This document shows positions 43,983 to 52,452 of a stretch of DNA of 64,000 nucleotides, piece after piece. Source of the stretch: Acidobacteriaceae bacterium dw_441 (GTDB lineage Bacteria > Acidobacteriota > Terriglobia > Terriglobales > Acidobacteriaceae). A program made the position numbers and the translations under genes. The notes beneath the pieces are model-generated. The model worked only from the letters and a program-made list of their open reading frames with translations, was not told the DNA's origin and did not search any database. The DNA lies in contig JAAVVA010000001.1 in NCBI GenBank assembly GCA_018449715.1, positions 1,612,001 through 1,676,000 on the forward strand, written 5' to 3'. Numbering within the stretch: the stretch's first letter is position 1; the number at the start of each line of letters is the position of its first letter.

Positions 43983-45134
43983 TTACGCCAGATCGACCCA
44001 GGCGCGGCTCTTCGAGCTTTCCATCTCCGCATCCAGAATCCTCAGCTGACGCAGGCCATCCGCAAGCTGCGGATACTCCGGCGTGGCCGAAGGATCGGCG
44101 ATGGAGGCGTAGAAGCGACGGAAGACCTGCTTGAAGGTGTCGTCGTAACCCTCGCTGTGCCCCCCCGGAAGGTCGGCGTACTTTCCTGCCGCCGGAAGCA
44201 GCAGCGATGGGTCCTTAATGATGATCTGGTTCGGCATATTGCGGTGGCCGATCCAAAGCTCGTCCGGACGCTCCTGGTTCCACGTCACCGACGACTTCGT
44301 TCCGTAGATTTCGATGCTCAGGCCGTTCTTCCGCCCGGCCGAAACCTGACTGGCCGTCATCGCCCCGCGAGCCGAGTCCCCCAGCCGGAAGACCACAGCT
44401 CCGAAGTCCTCTGTCGTCACCGGAACCTCATCAACGTCCTCTGCGGTCGGCAGTTTGCCGGTGAAGCTCTCCACGCTGCGCTTGGGGCGCTTGCGCGTCG
44501 GATAGAAGATCTGCAGGTCGGCACACAGCGACGACACCTTCAGCCCCGTCACGTGCTCGACCATGTCGAACCAGTGCGAGCCGATGTCGGCCATCACACG
44601 CGACGGTCCCGAAGCCTTATCGTCGACCCTCCAGTTCCAGTCCGTGTCGAACAGCATCCAGTCCTGTGAGTAAGTTCCCTGCGCGACGAGAATCTCGCCC
44701 AACTCCCCGGCTTCGCGCATCCGGCGCATCTGCTGCACCATGGGGTAGTAGCGCAGGTTGTGGCAGACGCCGTTCCGCAGCCCCTTCGCCGCAGCCAAAG
44801 CTGTAAGCTCCTCCGCTTCCGCCGACGACACTGCCACCGGCTTCTCGCACAGAATATTCTTGCCTGCTTCCAGAGCAGCCTTCGCGATGGGGTAATGCGT
44901 CGCATTCGGCGTGCAGATGTGGATCGCATCCAGCTCGGCGATCTTCAGCACCTCGTGATAGTCGTCATACGCCGCCGGAACGTCATAAGCATCGGCCAGC
45001 GACTTAGCCGCCGCAAGCTGCCGCCCCACCACCGCAATCACCTCTACATGCTCCACGCGGCGCAACGCTTCGAGATGCACTCGCCCCATAAACCCGGTCC
45101 CAACAACAGCAGTTTTTAACCGCTTCACACTCAT
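43983..45134 (-). CDS. Gfo/Idh/MocA family oxidoreductase
   Basis: A 383-residue NAD(P)-dependent dehydrogenase. The Rossmann motif is AVVGTGFMGRVHLEAL at the N-terminus, the catalytic EKP motif is in ILCEKPVAVSS and the C-terminal substrate domain contains the DIGSHWFDMVEHVTG motif. The family oxidises sugars or cyclitols. The downstream gene on the same strand is a sugar phosphate isomerase/epimerase fold protein, a common partner, so the pair likely degrades or interconverts a sugar or cyclitol. The specific substrate cannot be told from sequence. Confidence 0.92.
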   Translation of the reverse strand: MSVKRLKTAVVGTGFMGRVHLEALRRVEHVEVIAVVGRQLAAAKSLADAYDVPAAYDDYHEVLKIAELDAIHICTPNATHYPIAKAALEAGKNILCEKPVAVSSAEAEELTALAAAKGLRNGVCHNLRYYPMVQQMRRMREAGELGEILVAQGTYSQDWMLFDTDWNWRVDDKASGPSRVMADIGSHWFDMVEHVTGLKVSSLCADLQIFYPTRKRPKRSVESFTGKLPTAEDVDEVPVTTEDFGAVVFRLGDSARGAMTASQVSAGRKNGLSIEIYGTKSSVTWNQERPDELWIGHRNMPNQIIIKDPSLLLPAAGKYADLPGGHSEGYDDTFKQVFRRFYASIADPSATPEYPQLADGLRQLRILDAEMESSKSRAWVDLA

Positions 45135-45164
45135 TCTTTTCGCCTCTTCTTTGTGCTCCAGAAA

Positions 45165-46124
45165 TTAAACCCACCACGCGGCGGCCGGCTGCTCTTTGAT
45201 GACGATCTCGTTGAGGAACTTCGACGCCTTCGTCAGCCCTTCCTCGGGCGAGAGCAGGCTGTCCTCGTGCTCGATCGAGAGCACATCGTCGTAGCCGAAC
45301 ATGCGCAGCGTCGAGACGAACTCCTTCCACCACTCCGCATCGTGGCCGTAGCCGCAGGTGCGGAAGATCCAGCTCCGGTTGCGCTCGTCGGTGTAAGGCT
45401 TCGTGTCCAGCACGCCCGTTCTCGGCAGGTTGGCGGTGTAGATCTGCGTGTCCTTCGCATGAACATGGAAAATCGCATCGCCCAGCACGCGCACGGCGGC
45501 GATGGGGTCGATGTTCTGCCAGAACATATGGCTCGGATCGTAGTTGCATCCGACGTTCGATCCGGCAATCGAGCGCAGCTTCAGCAGCGTCTCCGGGTTG
45601 TAGGCGACGAAGCCGGGGTGCATCTCAATCGCGATGCGAACACCGTGATCCGCCGCGAATTTCGCGTGTTCCACCCAGAACGGTGCGACCACCTCGTTCC
45701 ACTGCCAGTCGAGCACCTTCAGGTACTCCGGGGGCCACGGGCACGTCACCCAGTTGGGCGCGGTCGCCGCGGGCGAGTCGCCGGGGCAGCCAGAAAAGTC
45801 CACTACCGTCTTCACGCCAAGCTTTTCGGCCAGCAGAATGGTCTGGCGGCTCGTCTTCAGCATCGCCTCGCGCACGGCCTTGTCCGGGTGCAGCGAATTG
45901 CCGTGGCAGCTCAGTGCGCTGATCGAGAAGCCGTTGTCCTCGATGGTGCTCTTGAACATCGCCAGTTCCGCCGGGTTCTCCAGCATCGAGAGCTTGCAGT
46001 GCGCATCGCCCGGATAGTTACCCGTTCCCAGCTCGACCGTCTGGATCTCATACGACTTCAGCTTCTTCAGCACCACGTCGAGCGGCAGCTGCGACAACAA
46101 CGGCGTAAATACACCAACCCTCAT
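45165..46124 (-). CDS. Sugar phosphate isomerase/epimerase (xylose isomerase-like TIM barrel)
   Basis: A 319-residue TIM-barrel protein of the AP-endonuclease-2 / xylose isomerase-like family. Metal-binding segments are visible: IAIEMHPGFVAYNPE (Glu, His), NVGCNYDPSHMFWQ (Asp, His), IFHVHAKDTQ (His, Asp) and LSIEHEDSLL (Glu). Start ATG at 46124 has GAGGGAG just upstream; the longer frame beyond it is antisense to the ThuA-like gene. It transcribes ahead of the Gfo/Idh oxidoreductase (30 bases apart) and probably acts in the same sugar/cyclitol pathway. Confidence 0.9.
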   Translation of the reverse strand: MRVGVFTPLLSQLPLDVVLKKLKSYEIQTVELGTGNYPGDAHCKLSMLENPAELAMFKSTIEDNGFSISALSCHGNSLHPDKAVREAMLKTSRQTILLAEKLGVKTVVDFSGCPGDSPAATAPNWVTCPWPPEYLKVLDWQWNEVVAPFWVEHAKFAADHGVRIAIEMHPGFVAYNPETLLKLRSIAGSNVGCNYDPSHMFWQNIDPIAAVRVLGDAIFHVHAKDTQIYTANLPRTGVLDTKPYTDERNRSWIFRTCGYGHDAEWWKEFVSTLRMFGYDDVLSIEHEDSLLSPEEGLTKASKFLNEIVIKEQPAAAWWV

Positions 46125-46265
46125 GTTTCTCCCTCGAATTTCAAAGTGAACGTGTTTTTTTCGCGCAGGAAAATAATACTCTTTACACGGTACCCAAGTC
46201 AGACGAAACAGTCGCCTGCGATTGTGAAATTTGTATAGACTTACCCGCAAAGGATATTCGACACG

Positions 46266-47234
46266 ATGAAACGCATCTTCCTGCTTCTGCTCCTCTGTCT
46301 CGTCCTGTCTCCGGCAGCGGCCCACGCCGCGGGCCCCATCCAGGCGCTTCTTATCGACGGCCAGGCAGCGGGCGTCTATCACCAGTGGAAGCTGACGACT
46401 CCCGTCCTCAAAAAAGAGCTGGAAGATACCGGGCTCTTCACGGTCACAGTCGCCACCTCGCCCGAGTCTCCCTCCGGAGACTTCAGCAACTTTCATCCTA
46501 ACTTTACGAAGTACAAGGTCATCGTCTCGAACATCGACTCGCCCGACTGGCCAGCCGACCTGAAGACGCAGTTCGAGCACTTCATCTCGAACGGAGGCGG
46601 CCTCGTCATCGTTCATGCCGCCGACAATGCCTTCCCCAACTGGACCGCCTTCAACCAGATGGCGGGCATCGGCGGATGGCGCCAGCGCGACGAGAAGGCC
46701 GGGCCTTTCTGGTACTTTCAGGATGGCAAGCTGGTCTCTGATCCCACCCCCGGCAGCGCCGGTCAGCATGGCCTTCGCCTTCCCTACCGCGTCGATACGC
46801 GCGCCCCGCAGCACCCCATCATGAAGGGCCTGCCGACCGCGTGGATGCACTATGCCGACGAGCTGTACGGCAAGATGCGCGGCCCCGGCCAGAACATGAC
46901 AGTCCTCGCCACCGCGCACTCCGACCCCGCAAACCGCGGCACGGGACACGACGAACCCATGCTGATCGCCCTGAGCTTCGGCAAGGGACGCATCTTTCAC
47001 ACGCTGATGGGACATGACGTCGCCGCGCTGAGCTGCGTCGGCTTCATGACCACCTTCCAGCGCGGAACCGAATGGGCCGCCACCGGCAAGGTCACCCAGA
47101 AGATCCCCACGACCTTCCCCACTGCGAATACGGTCAGCTTCCGCACCGACCTCGCCGCGATGGACCCGGCTTACAAGAACGGCGTCAATGGCCCGGCACC
47201 CGCCCGTCCCGCGCCTGCTGCTCCTGCAAAGTAG
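46266..47234 (+). CDS. Exported ThuA-like domain protein
   Basis: A 322-residue protein with a signal peptide (MKRIFLLLLLCLVLSPAAAHA). The body is the ThuA/trehalose-utilisation-type fold: ALLIDGQAAGVYHQW, YKVIVSNIDSPDWPADL, FISNGGGLVIVHAADNAFPNW and RIFHTLMGHDVAAL, a class-I glutamine-amidotransferase-like Rossmann fold. ThuA-like proteins are tied to disaccharide oxidation (shown for trehalose). It is divergent from the isomerase gene with 141 bases between. The C-terminus is a Pro/Ala tail. Specific role unknown. Confidence 0.88.
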   Translation: MKRIFLLLLLCLVLSPAAAHAAGPIQALLIDGQAAGVYHQWKLTTPVLKKELEDTGLFTVTVATSPESPSGDFSNFHPNFTKYKVIVSNIDSPDWPADLKTQFEHFISNGGGLVIVHAADNAFPNWTAFNQMAGIGGWRQRDEKAGPFWYFQDGKLVSDPTPGSAGQHGLRLPYRVDTRAPQHPIMKGLPTAWMHYADELYGKMRGPGQNMTVLATAHSDPANRGTGHDEPMLIALSFGKGRIFHTLMGHDVAALSCVGFMTTFQRGTEWAATGKVTQKIPTTFPTANTVSFRTDLAAMDPAYKNGVNGPAPARPAPAAPAK

Positions 47235-47237
47235 CTC

Positions 47238-47534
47238 TCACTCCGTCGAATCGGTCTGAATGAGGGCCAGCTTCTGGGCCTCATTCAGATTGATCGGGAA
47301 GGAACACGCCTTTCCATCGCTGGCGTCAAATATAGCCTGCGAGTATCGCAGCGGCATAATCCTTGCGCGTTCCAGAGAGATGGCAAGGTCCTCCATACTT
47401 CTGAACCGGCGCACCACCCCACGAAAACCTGTAATCTCTCCCACAATGGAGCACGAGACAACGTACGGCTCCGGCCCTTTATCCTGTCGAAGGTTCAGCA
47501 GAAACGTCGGCATGAATTCAGTGTGATCGCTCAT
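47238..47534 (-). CDS. Hypothetical cytosolic protein
   Basis: A 98-residue protein without membrane segments or a known motif. It reads MSDHTEFMPTFLLNLRQ at the start and ends in NLNEAQKLALIQTDSTE. AGGAGG lies 10 bases before the ATG at 47534. A longer frame on this strand (to 47990) is antisense to the PQQ dehydrogenase zone and is not used. It nearly abuts the convergent ThuA-like gene (3 bases). I do not recognise a family. Confidence 0.6.
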   Translation of the reverse strand: MSDHTEFMPTFLLNLRQDKGPEPYVVSCSIVGEITGFRGVVRRFRSMEDLAISLERARIMPLRYSQAIFDASDGKACSFPINLNEAQKLALIQTDSTE

Positions 47535-47610
47535 ACGTCGCGGCCCTCCTGCATCCCTTGGATGCAAACCAGCCGCCAGAGAGCGGTCTAAGGCTGAGCA
47601 GCAACACAAA

Positions 47611-47656
47611 GGCCTGCTCGACGATCTCTCCGCTTCAAGAGACCATCGAGCAGGCC
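47611..47656 (-). terminator. Terminator hairpin after the PQQ dehydrogenase gene
   Basis: GGCCTGCTCGA / TCGAGCAGGCC outer stem (47611-47621, 47646-47656) with an inner paired GATCTCT / AGAGACC-like stretch, 22 bases after the dehydrogenase stop. On the minus strand a short TTTGTGTTG follows, so termination is likely but the T run is weak. Confidence 0.65.
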
Positions 47657-47677
47657 CGTGTCTATCACTTCTCTTTC

Positions 47678-49231
47678 CTACCGTTTGGCGACCGCAGTCT
47701 CCGGAAGCGCCCACGCGAACATCACGCCGCCGCTTCCGATCAGCACGTACTGCCTGCCGTCCAGCTCGTAGCTCGTCGGCGAGGTCGAGATGATCGACCC
47801 CGTGTTGGAGTGCCACAGCGTCTTTCCATCCACCGTGCTCAGAGCCAGCGCGTTGCCGTGGAAATCGCCCGTGAAGGTCACACCGGAATCGGTAGTCAGA
47901 ACTCCCGCCGTGGCGCTGTCGCCAATCTCGTGCTCCCAGCGGATCTTCCCGGTCTGGTAGTCGATTGCCTTGATCACACCTTTCGACCACACGCCGTAGT
48001 CCGCGCCCGCCCAGCCATAGTCGCCGTCCGCGGGCTTCGAGAAGTAGATGCTGTACGCCTCGCGCGCGCTCGCCACAAACAGGCCCGTCTTCGGGTCGAA
48101 GCTCGCCGAGCGGTAGTTGCCCGCACCATTCTCATCTGGGGCGATCAACCTTCCATCCGGAGCAGGCTCCTTCTCAGGATTCGGAATCGGACGTCCGTCC
48201 TTGTCCAGACCAAGCGACCAGTTCACCGGGCTGTACGGAACTGTCAGCAGGCTCTTGCCGTTCGTGCGGTCCAGCACGACAAAGTAGCCGTTGCGCGAGG
48301 CCTGCATCAGCATCTTGCGCGGCTGTCCCTTGAAGGTTCCATCCACCAGGATCGGCGACTCCGCCGCGTCCCAGTCATGCGTATCGTGCGGCGAAACCTG
48401 GAAGGCCCACACCTGCGTCCCCGTATCCGGGTTGAGAGCGATGATGCTGCACGTCCCCGGATTATCTCCCGGACGCGTCTTTCCATTCAGCACCGGCGTC
48501 GGATTTCCCGTTCCCCAGTAGATCAGGTTCAGATCTGGGTCATACGTTCCGGTCATCCACGTCATGCCGCCCGTCCGGTCCTTCGGAGTGCTGTCCCAGT
48601 GCCACTGTTCTTTGCCAGTCTCCGGATCGAGTGACTTCAGGTATCCGTGCAGGTTGTCGAAGTCGCCCGACACGCCGATGATGAGGTGCTCCTTCACGAT
48701 GAAGGGCGACATCGTCGTCCAGTAGCCCTTCGCTACATCGGCCACCTCGACGTTCCAATGCTCCTTGCCCGTCTTCGCGTCCAGCGAGATCAGGTGGCCG
48801 TCGGGCGACAGAAAGTAGATCCATCCCTTGTACGCTCCCACGCCGCGCTGCCCGATGTGCAGCCCCTTGTTCGCAGGATAGGTGTAGTGCCAGAGCTGAT
48901 GCCCCGACCGCGCATCCACCGCCCACACGTGGTCCGGCACGGTGAAGTAGAGCACGCCGTCGATCAGCAGCGGTGACGCCTTCAAGGTGGCCTGTTGCCC
49001 CGTCTGGAAGGCCCACGCCAGCGTCAGGTTGCCCACGTTCTGCGGAGTAATCTGCTTCAGCGCTGAATGCCGCTGCCCGGTATAGTCGCCGTGGTAAAGC
49101 GGCCAGCTATCCGGCCCCGGCTTCAGCAAATTAGCCTGATCGAGCCCCTGCGCGACAGCCGCCGCGGAGAATCCAAGCGCGAGCGAAGCAATGCCGCTCG
49201 CAAACTTTCCTGCTCTCTTTCCTCGAATCAT
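47678..49231 (-). CDS. Periplasmic PQQ-dependent dehydrogenase
   Basis: A protein of about 517 residues with a signal peptide (cleaved near AVAQG) and an eight-bladed PQQ beta-propeller; the repeated blades end in motifs such as LLIDGVLYFTVPDHVWAVDARSG and LDAKTGKEHW. SPHDTHDWDAAESPIL holds the usual catalytic Asp region and LIYWGTGNPTP a PQQ-contact region. It is shorter than methanol/ethanol dehydrogenases. The upstream gene on the same strand encodes a diheme cytochrome c, the probable electron acceptor. The alcohol or sugar oxidised is unknown. Confidence 0.9.
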   Translation of the reverse strand: MIRGKRAGKFASGIASLALGFSAAAVAQGLDQANLLKPGPDSWPLYHGDYTGQRHSALKQITPQNVGNLTLAWAFQTGQQATLKASPLLIDGVLYFTVPDHVWAVDARSGHQLWHYTYPANKGLHIGQRGVGAYKGWIYFLSPDGHLISLDAKTGKEHWNVEVADVAKGYWTTMSPFIVKEHLIIGVSGDFDNLHGYLKSLDPETGKEQWHWDSTPKDRTGGMTWMTGTYDPDLNLIYWGTGNPTPVLNGKTRPGDNPGTCSIIALNPDTGTQVWAFQVSPHDTHDWDAAESPILVDGTFKGQPRKMLMQASRNGYFVVLDRTNGKSLLTVPYSPVNWSLGLDKDGRPIPNPEKEPAPDGRLIAPDENGAGNYRSASFDPKTGLFVASAREAYSIYFSKPADGDYGWAGADYGVWSKGVIKAIDYQTGKIRWEHEIGDSATAGVLTTDSGVTFTGDFHGNALALSTVDGKTLWHSNTGSIISTSPTSYELDGRQYVLIGSGGVMFAWALPETAVAKR

Positions 49232-49258
49232 CTCTGTCTCTCTCACCTTCCAGCAGGA

Positions 49259-50080
49259 CTAACGCAGCGTCTGCAGATAAGCCATCAGGTTGTGGATGTC
49301 GTCGTCCGTATATTTGCTGAACTGCTCGACGTGAGCCTGGTGCGGAGCGTCGATCGTGTACTTGATCTTCGACACCGGCCACGAGCGATACCGCCCATCC
49401 TCGGGAATGATGCCCAGCACGAACTCGTCCTGGTACTCGACGACGCCCGTCAGCTTCTCGCCCGAGGCCGTCGTCACTGTGGCCTTGCTCTTCGCGCCGC
49501 GAGGATAGAGCATACGCTCCATCAGCTGCAGGCCTTCGTACTTCGTCGCGATGTGCGCCAGGTCGCCGGTCGCCGAGTGGCACTTCGAGCATCCGCCCGC
49601 GCCCTCGAAGTACTTCTTCCCCGCATCGAGATTGCCGGTCTGCAGGTCCGAGATGTCCACGCCCTTGCGCTTGCCGGACATAGCCGCCTTCTGCGCCTGC
49701 GAGTGGATGAAGGCCACAAGGTTCTCCAGCTCCGGGCCAGCGATGTCGAACGGAGGCATACGTCCCGCCCGTCCGTTCTTCACGACGTCGCCGATCTTAT
49801 TGCCGTTTACATCCTCCAACACCAACTTCGAGCGCGTCAGGTCCGGGCCAGTTTCACCGCCACCTGCATCGCGTCCGTGGCAGAAAGCGCACTTCTGCTG
49901 AAAGGATGTATTTCCGGCTTCAATATGCGCGGACTGCTCGGGCGACAGCTTCTGAGTTGCCGCCGTCGTCGCAACCGACTGTCCCTCCACCTCGCGCGGA
50001 AAGAAAGCTCGCCCCACCAGAAGCACGCCCGTCAGCGCGCCAAATAACAGAATCTTCCTTCGCATCTTTATCCTGTTCAT
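49259..50080 (-). CDS. Diheme cytochrome c (PQQ-dehydrogenase partner)
   Basis: A 273-residue exported protein with two CxxCH haem sites, Cys64-Cys67-His68 (CAFCH) and Cys164-Cys167-His168 (CSKCH). The Met ligand of the first is likely Met108 in GRAGRMPPF. A signal anchor (about 9-27) precedes it. The first domain is a class I cytochrome c; the second is shorter and is followed by about 100 residues (EDGRYRSWPVSKIKYTID) found in acidobacterial cytochromes next to PQQ dehydrogenases. It transcribes 27 bases ahead of the dehydrogenase, so the pair forms a periplasmic electron-transfer unit. Confidence 0.92.
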   Translation of the reverse strand: MNRIKMRRKILLFGALTGVLLVGRAFFPREVEGQSVATTAATQKLSPEQSAHIEAGNTSFQQKCAFCHGRDAGGGETGPDLTRSKLVLEDVNGNKIGDVVKNGRAGRMPPFDIAGPELENLVAFIHSQAQKAAMSGKRKGVDISDLQTGNLDAGKKYFEGAGGCSKCHSATGDLAHIATKYEGLQLMERMLYPRGAKSKATVTTASGEKLTGVVEYQDEFVLGIIPEDGRYRSWPVSKIKYTIDAPHQAHVEQFSKYTDDDIHNLMAYLQTLR

Positions 50081-50117
50081 CCCTTATTTACGGCAAAAAA
50101 AGAGTACCTTCTGGCTT

Positions 50118-50149
50118 GCATAACACGCAATCCCTATTGCGTGTTATGC
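50118..50149. promoter_or_regulatory. Perfect 14-bp palindrome in a divergent intergenic region
   Basis: GCATAACACGCAAT / ATTGCGTGTTATGC with loop CCCT lies between the divergent cytochrome c and CheX-like genes, 38 bases from the cytochrome start. There is no T tract on either strand. It may be an operator for a dimeric regulator or an RNA structure in the cytochrome leader. The rest of the 243-base gap shows nothing I can support. Confidence 0.55.
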
Positions 50150-50323
50150 CCCAATCATTTTCAGAAGCTCGACGGCTTCTTCCATCAAGGGAAGACCATC
50201 GTATCGCAACACTTATGCAAATCGCTGCTAGAAATTCGCTCGGCGGCTATTGCTTTAAATTGCTCATCCTTCTCTCCCTGCTGCCGATAGAGCTTCCATA
50301 AACCATAAGGAGCGCCCCGCCCC

Positions 50324-50821
50324 ATGCCCCAGACCCTCGACGCAACCAGAGACCTTGTCGCCGTAATTAACGATACCGCTCTGATCGACCAGACCGTCGA
50401 AGAGGTCATCGGCCTCATGGTGGGAGCTCCCGTCACCGTCATCGAGAGCTCTGTCTCTCCCTCCGACGCACCCATCACGCTCACCGCGGTCATCGGACTG
50501 GCAGGCGCTCTCAGCGGAGCCTTCAACGTCATCATTAACGAGTCCGGAGCCCGCCAGATCACCTCCGGATTGATGGGCATGGAGATTACCGAGCTGGACG
50601 ACACCGTCTTCGACGGACTCGGCGAGATCACCAACGTCCTCGCCGGAGCCTGGAAGAAGAAGATCCCCGAGCTGAGCGCCGCCTGCCTCCTCTCCGTCCC
50701 TACCGTCGTCGCCGGAACCCGCTACGACATCCACAAGAAGACCTCGACCATCCAGATCGCACGCTCCTACGGCTTCAATGACTCCGCCTTCACCATCCGT
50801 CTCTACGGCGAGCATCCATAG
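50324..50821 (+). CDS. CheX/CheC-like chemotaxis phosphatase
   Basis: A 165-residue CheX-type protein. The catalytic Glu and Asn of the CheC/CheX/FliY phosphatases are visible as Glu101 and Asn104 in GLGEITNVLAGAWKKK. These proteins dephosphorylate CheY-type receivers (established). The gene stands alone with no che or flagellar gene in the window, so the receiver it acts on is unknown; the receiver-only regulator at 31999 shows that such partners exist in this genome. AAGGAGCG lies upstream of the ATG. Confidence 0.85.
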   Translation: MPQTLDATRDLVAVINDTALIDQTVEEVIGLMVGAPVTVIESSVSPSDAPITLTAVIGLAGALSGAFNVIINESGARQITSGLMGMEITELDDTVFDGLGEITNVLAGAWKKKIPELSAACLLSVPTVVAGTRYDIHKKTSTIQIARSYGFNDSAFTIRLYGEHP

Positions 50822-50890
50822 GGCAAAAAGCCCTCCCCCGCCCCTGCCGAACTCCTCGTACCCTGCTAACATCGAAGTTTGGCAACCAAC

Positions 50891-52381
50891 ATGACAAGCA
50901 CCACGACTGAAGCACCTATTCGCGTCCGCATCGCCCCCTCGCCGACCGGCGACCCCCACGTCGGCACCGCCTATATCGGCCTGCTGAACTACATCTACGC
51001 CCGGCAGCGGGGCGGCAAGTTCGTCCTCCGCATCGAGGACACCGACCGCACCCGCTTCGTCTCCACCTCCGAGCAGATGATCTTCGACTCTCTCCGCTGG
51101 CTCGGCCTCGGCTGGGACGAAGGCCCGGACGTCGGCGGCCCCTTCGGCCCCTATCGCCAGTCCGAGCGCACCGAGATCTACCGCGAGCACTCCGAAATTC
51201 TGCTGAAGAACGGCACCGCCTATCGCTGCTTCTGCACCCCCGAAGAGATCGAGGAGATCCGCAAGCAGCAGGTCGCGGCCAAGCTGCCGCCCCGCTACCC
51301 CGGAACCTGCCGCCATCTCACCGCCGAGAAGATCGAGGCCAACCTCGCCGCGGGCAAGTCCTACACCGTTCGTCTCGCCGTGCCGCCGAATGGGGCCGAC
51401 CTGACCTCCTCCACCAGCTTCCGCGACGAGCTTCGCGGCGAGATCACCTTCGAGCACAACAACGTCGACGACCAGGTGCTGATGAAGTCCGACGGCTTCC
51501 CCACCTACCATCTCGCCAACGTGGTCGACGACCACCTGATGCAGATTACCGACGTCATTCGCGCCGAGGAGTGGATCTCCTCCACGCCCAAGCACGTGCT
51601 TCTGTACAAGGCCTTCGGCTGGCAGGTTCCGCGCTTCTGGCACATGCCCTTGCTGCGCAATCTCGACAAGTCGAAAATCTCCAAGCGCAAGAACCCCGTC
51701 TCGTTGATCTACTACCGCGACTCCGGTTATCTTCCCGAGGCCATCATCAACTTCCTCGGCCTGATGGGCGGCGGCATGCCCTCCGACATCAATGGCGGCA
51801 CCGAGCAGTTCTCCCTCGCCGAGATGGTCGAGCACTTCGTCTTCACCGACATCCGCCTCGGCGGCCCGGTCTTCGACCTCACGAAGCTCAAGTGGCTCAA
51901 CGGCGAGTATCTCCGCAAGCTCTCGCCCGAGGATTTCTTCCAGCAGGTCCGCACCCGCGTCTTCGGCGACGACTATCTCCGCCAGGTCTCCGCGCTGATG
52001 CAGACGCGCATCGAGACGCTGACGCAGTTCGGCGACCTCACCGGCTTCTTCTTCTCCGACGCAGTGCTTCCCCCGGCCGACACCTGGGTCCCAAAGAAGC
52101 GCACTCCGGAGGAGACGCTCGCCTTCGCGCAGGAGCAGCTCGCCGTCCTCGAAGCAACGGACTGGACCCACGAGGCTCTCGAACCCGCGTTGAAAAAACT
52201 GGGCGAAGAGAAGCAGTGGTCCGTGAAAGAAAACTTCATGCTGCTGCGCTCCATCATCACCGGCAGCACGATGTCGCCGCCGCTGCTTGAGAGCATGGTG
52301 ATCTTCGGCAAGGCCCGCTCGCTCGACCGCGTGCGTCGCTTCCTCGACGCACAGAAGAAGCTGGCCAACCAGAAGAAGTAA
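50891..52381 (+). CDS. gltX: Glutamate--tRNA ligase
   Basis: A 496-residue class I aminoacyl-tRNA synthetase. The HIGH-type motif is PSPTGDPHVGTAYIGL and the KMSKS-type motif is DKSKISKRKNP. The start region IRVRIAPSPTG is typical. It charges tRNA-Glu and, in many bacteria, tRNA-Gln for later amidation. I take ATG 50891; a TTG at 50879 is in frame. A strong bidirectional terminator follows. Confidence 0.97.
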   Translation: MTSTTTEAPIRVRIAPSPTGDPHVGTAYIGLLNYIYARQRGGKFVLRIEDTDRTRFVSTSEQMIFDSLRWLGLGWDEGPDVGGPFGPYRQSERTEIYREHSEILLKNGTAYRCFCTPEEIEEIRKQQVAAKLPPRYPGTCRHLTAEKIEANLAAGKSYTVRLAVPPNGADLTSSTSFRDELRGEITFEHNNVDDQVLMKSDGFPTYHLANVVDDHLMQITDVIRAEEWISSTPKHVLLYKAFGWQVPRFWHMPLLRNLDKSKISKRKNPVSLIYYRDSGYLPEAIINFLGLMGGGMPSDINGGTEQFSLAEMVEHFVFTDIRLGGPVFDLTKLKWLNGEYLRKLSPEDFFQQVRTRVFGDDYLRQVSALMQTRIETLTQFGDLTGFFFSDAVLPPADTWVPKKRTPEETLAFAQEQLAVLEATDWTHEALEPALKKLGEEKQWSVKENFMLLRSIITGSTMSPPLLESMVIFGKARSLDRVRRFLDAQKKLANQKK

Positions 52382-52401
52382 CTTCGATCTATCAGCACAA
52401 A

Positions 52402-52433
52402 CGAAAAGCCCCGACCAACGCCGGGGCTTTTCG
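52402..52433. terminator. Bidirectional terminator after gltX
   Basis: Stem CGAAAAGCCCCG / CGGGGCTTTTCG of 12 perfect base pairs with an 8-base loop between the convergent gltX and aldo/keto reductase genes. The A/T-rich stem base can serve both strands. Confidence 0.85.
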
Positions 52434-52452
52434 CATTTCATCAGACAGCAGC

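Noticed and set aside
47535..47990. Extension of the 98-residue hypothetical protein to 250 residues
   Set aside because: The added part is antisense to the PQQ dehydrogenase gene and passes through its terminator; a ribosome binding site sits at 47534.
50264..52441. 725-codon minus-strand frame opposite cheX and gltX
   Set aside because: Antisense to two supported genes, leucine/valine/glycine-rich shadow.
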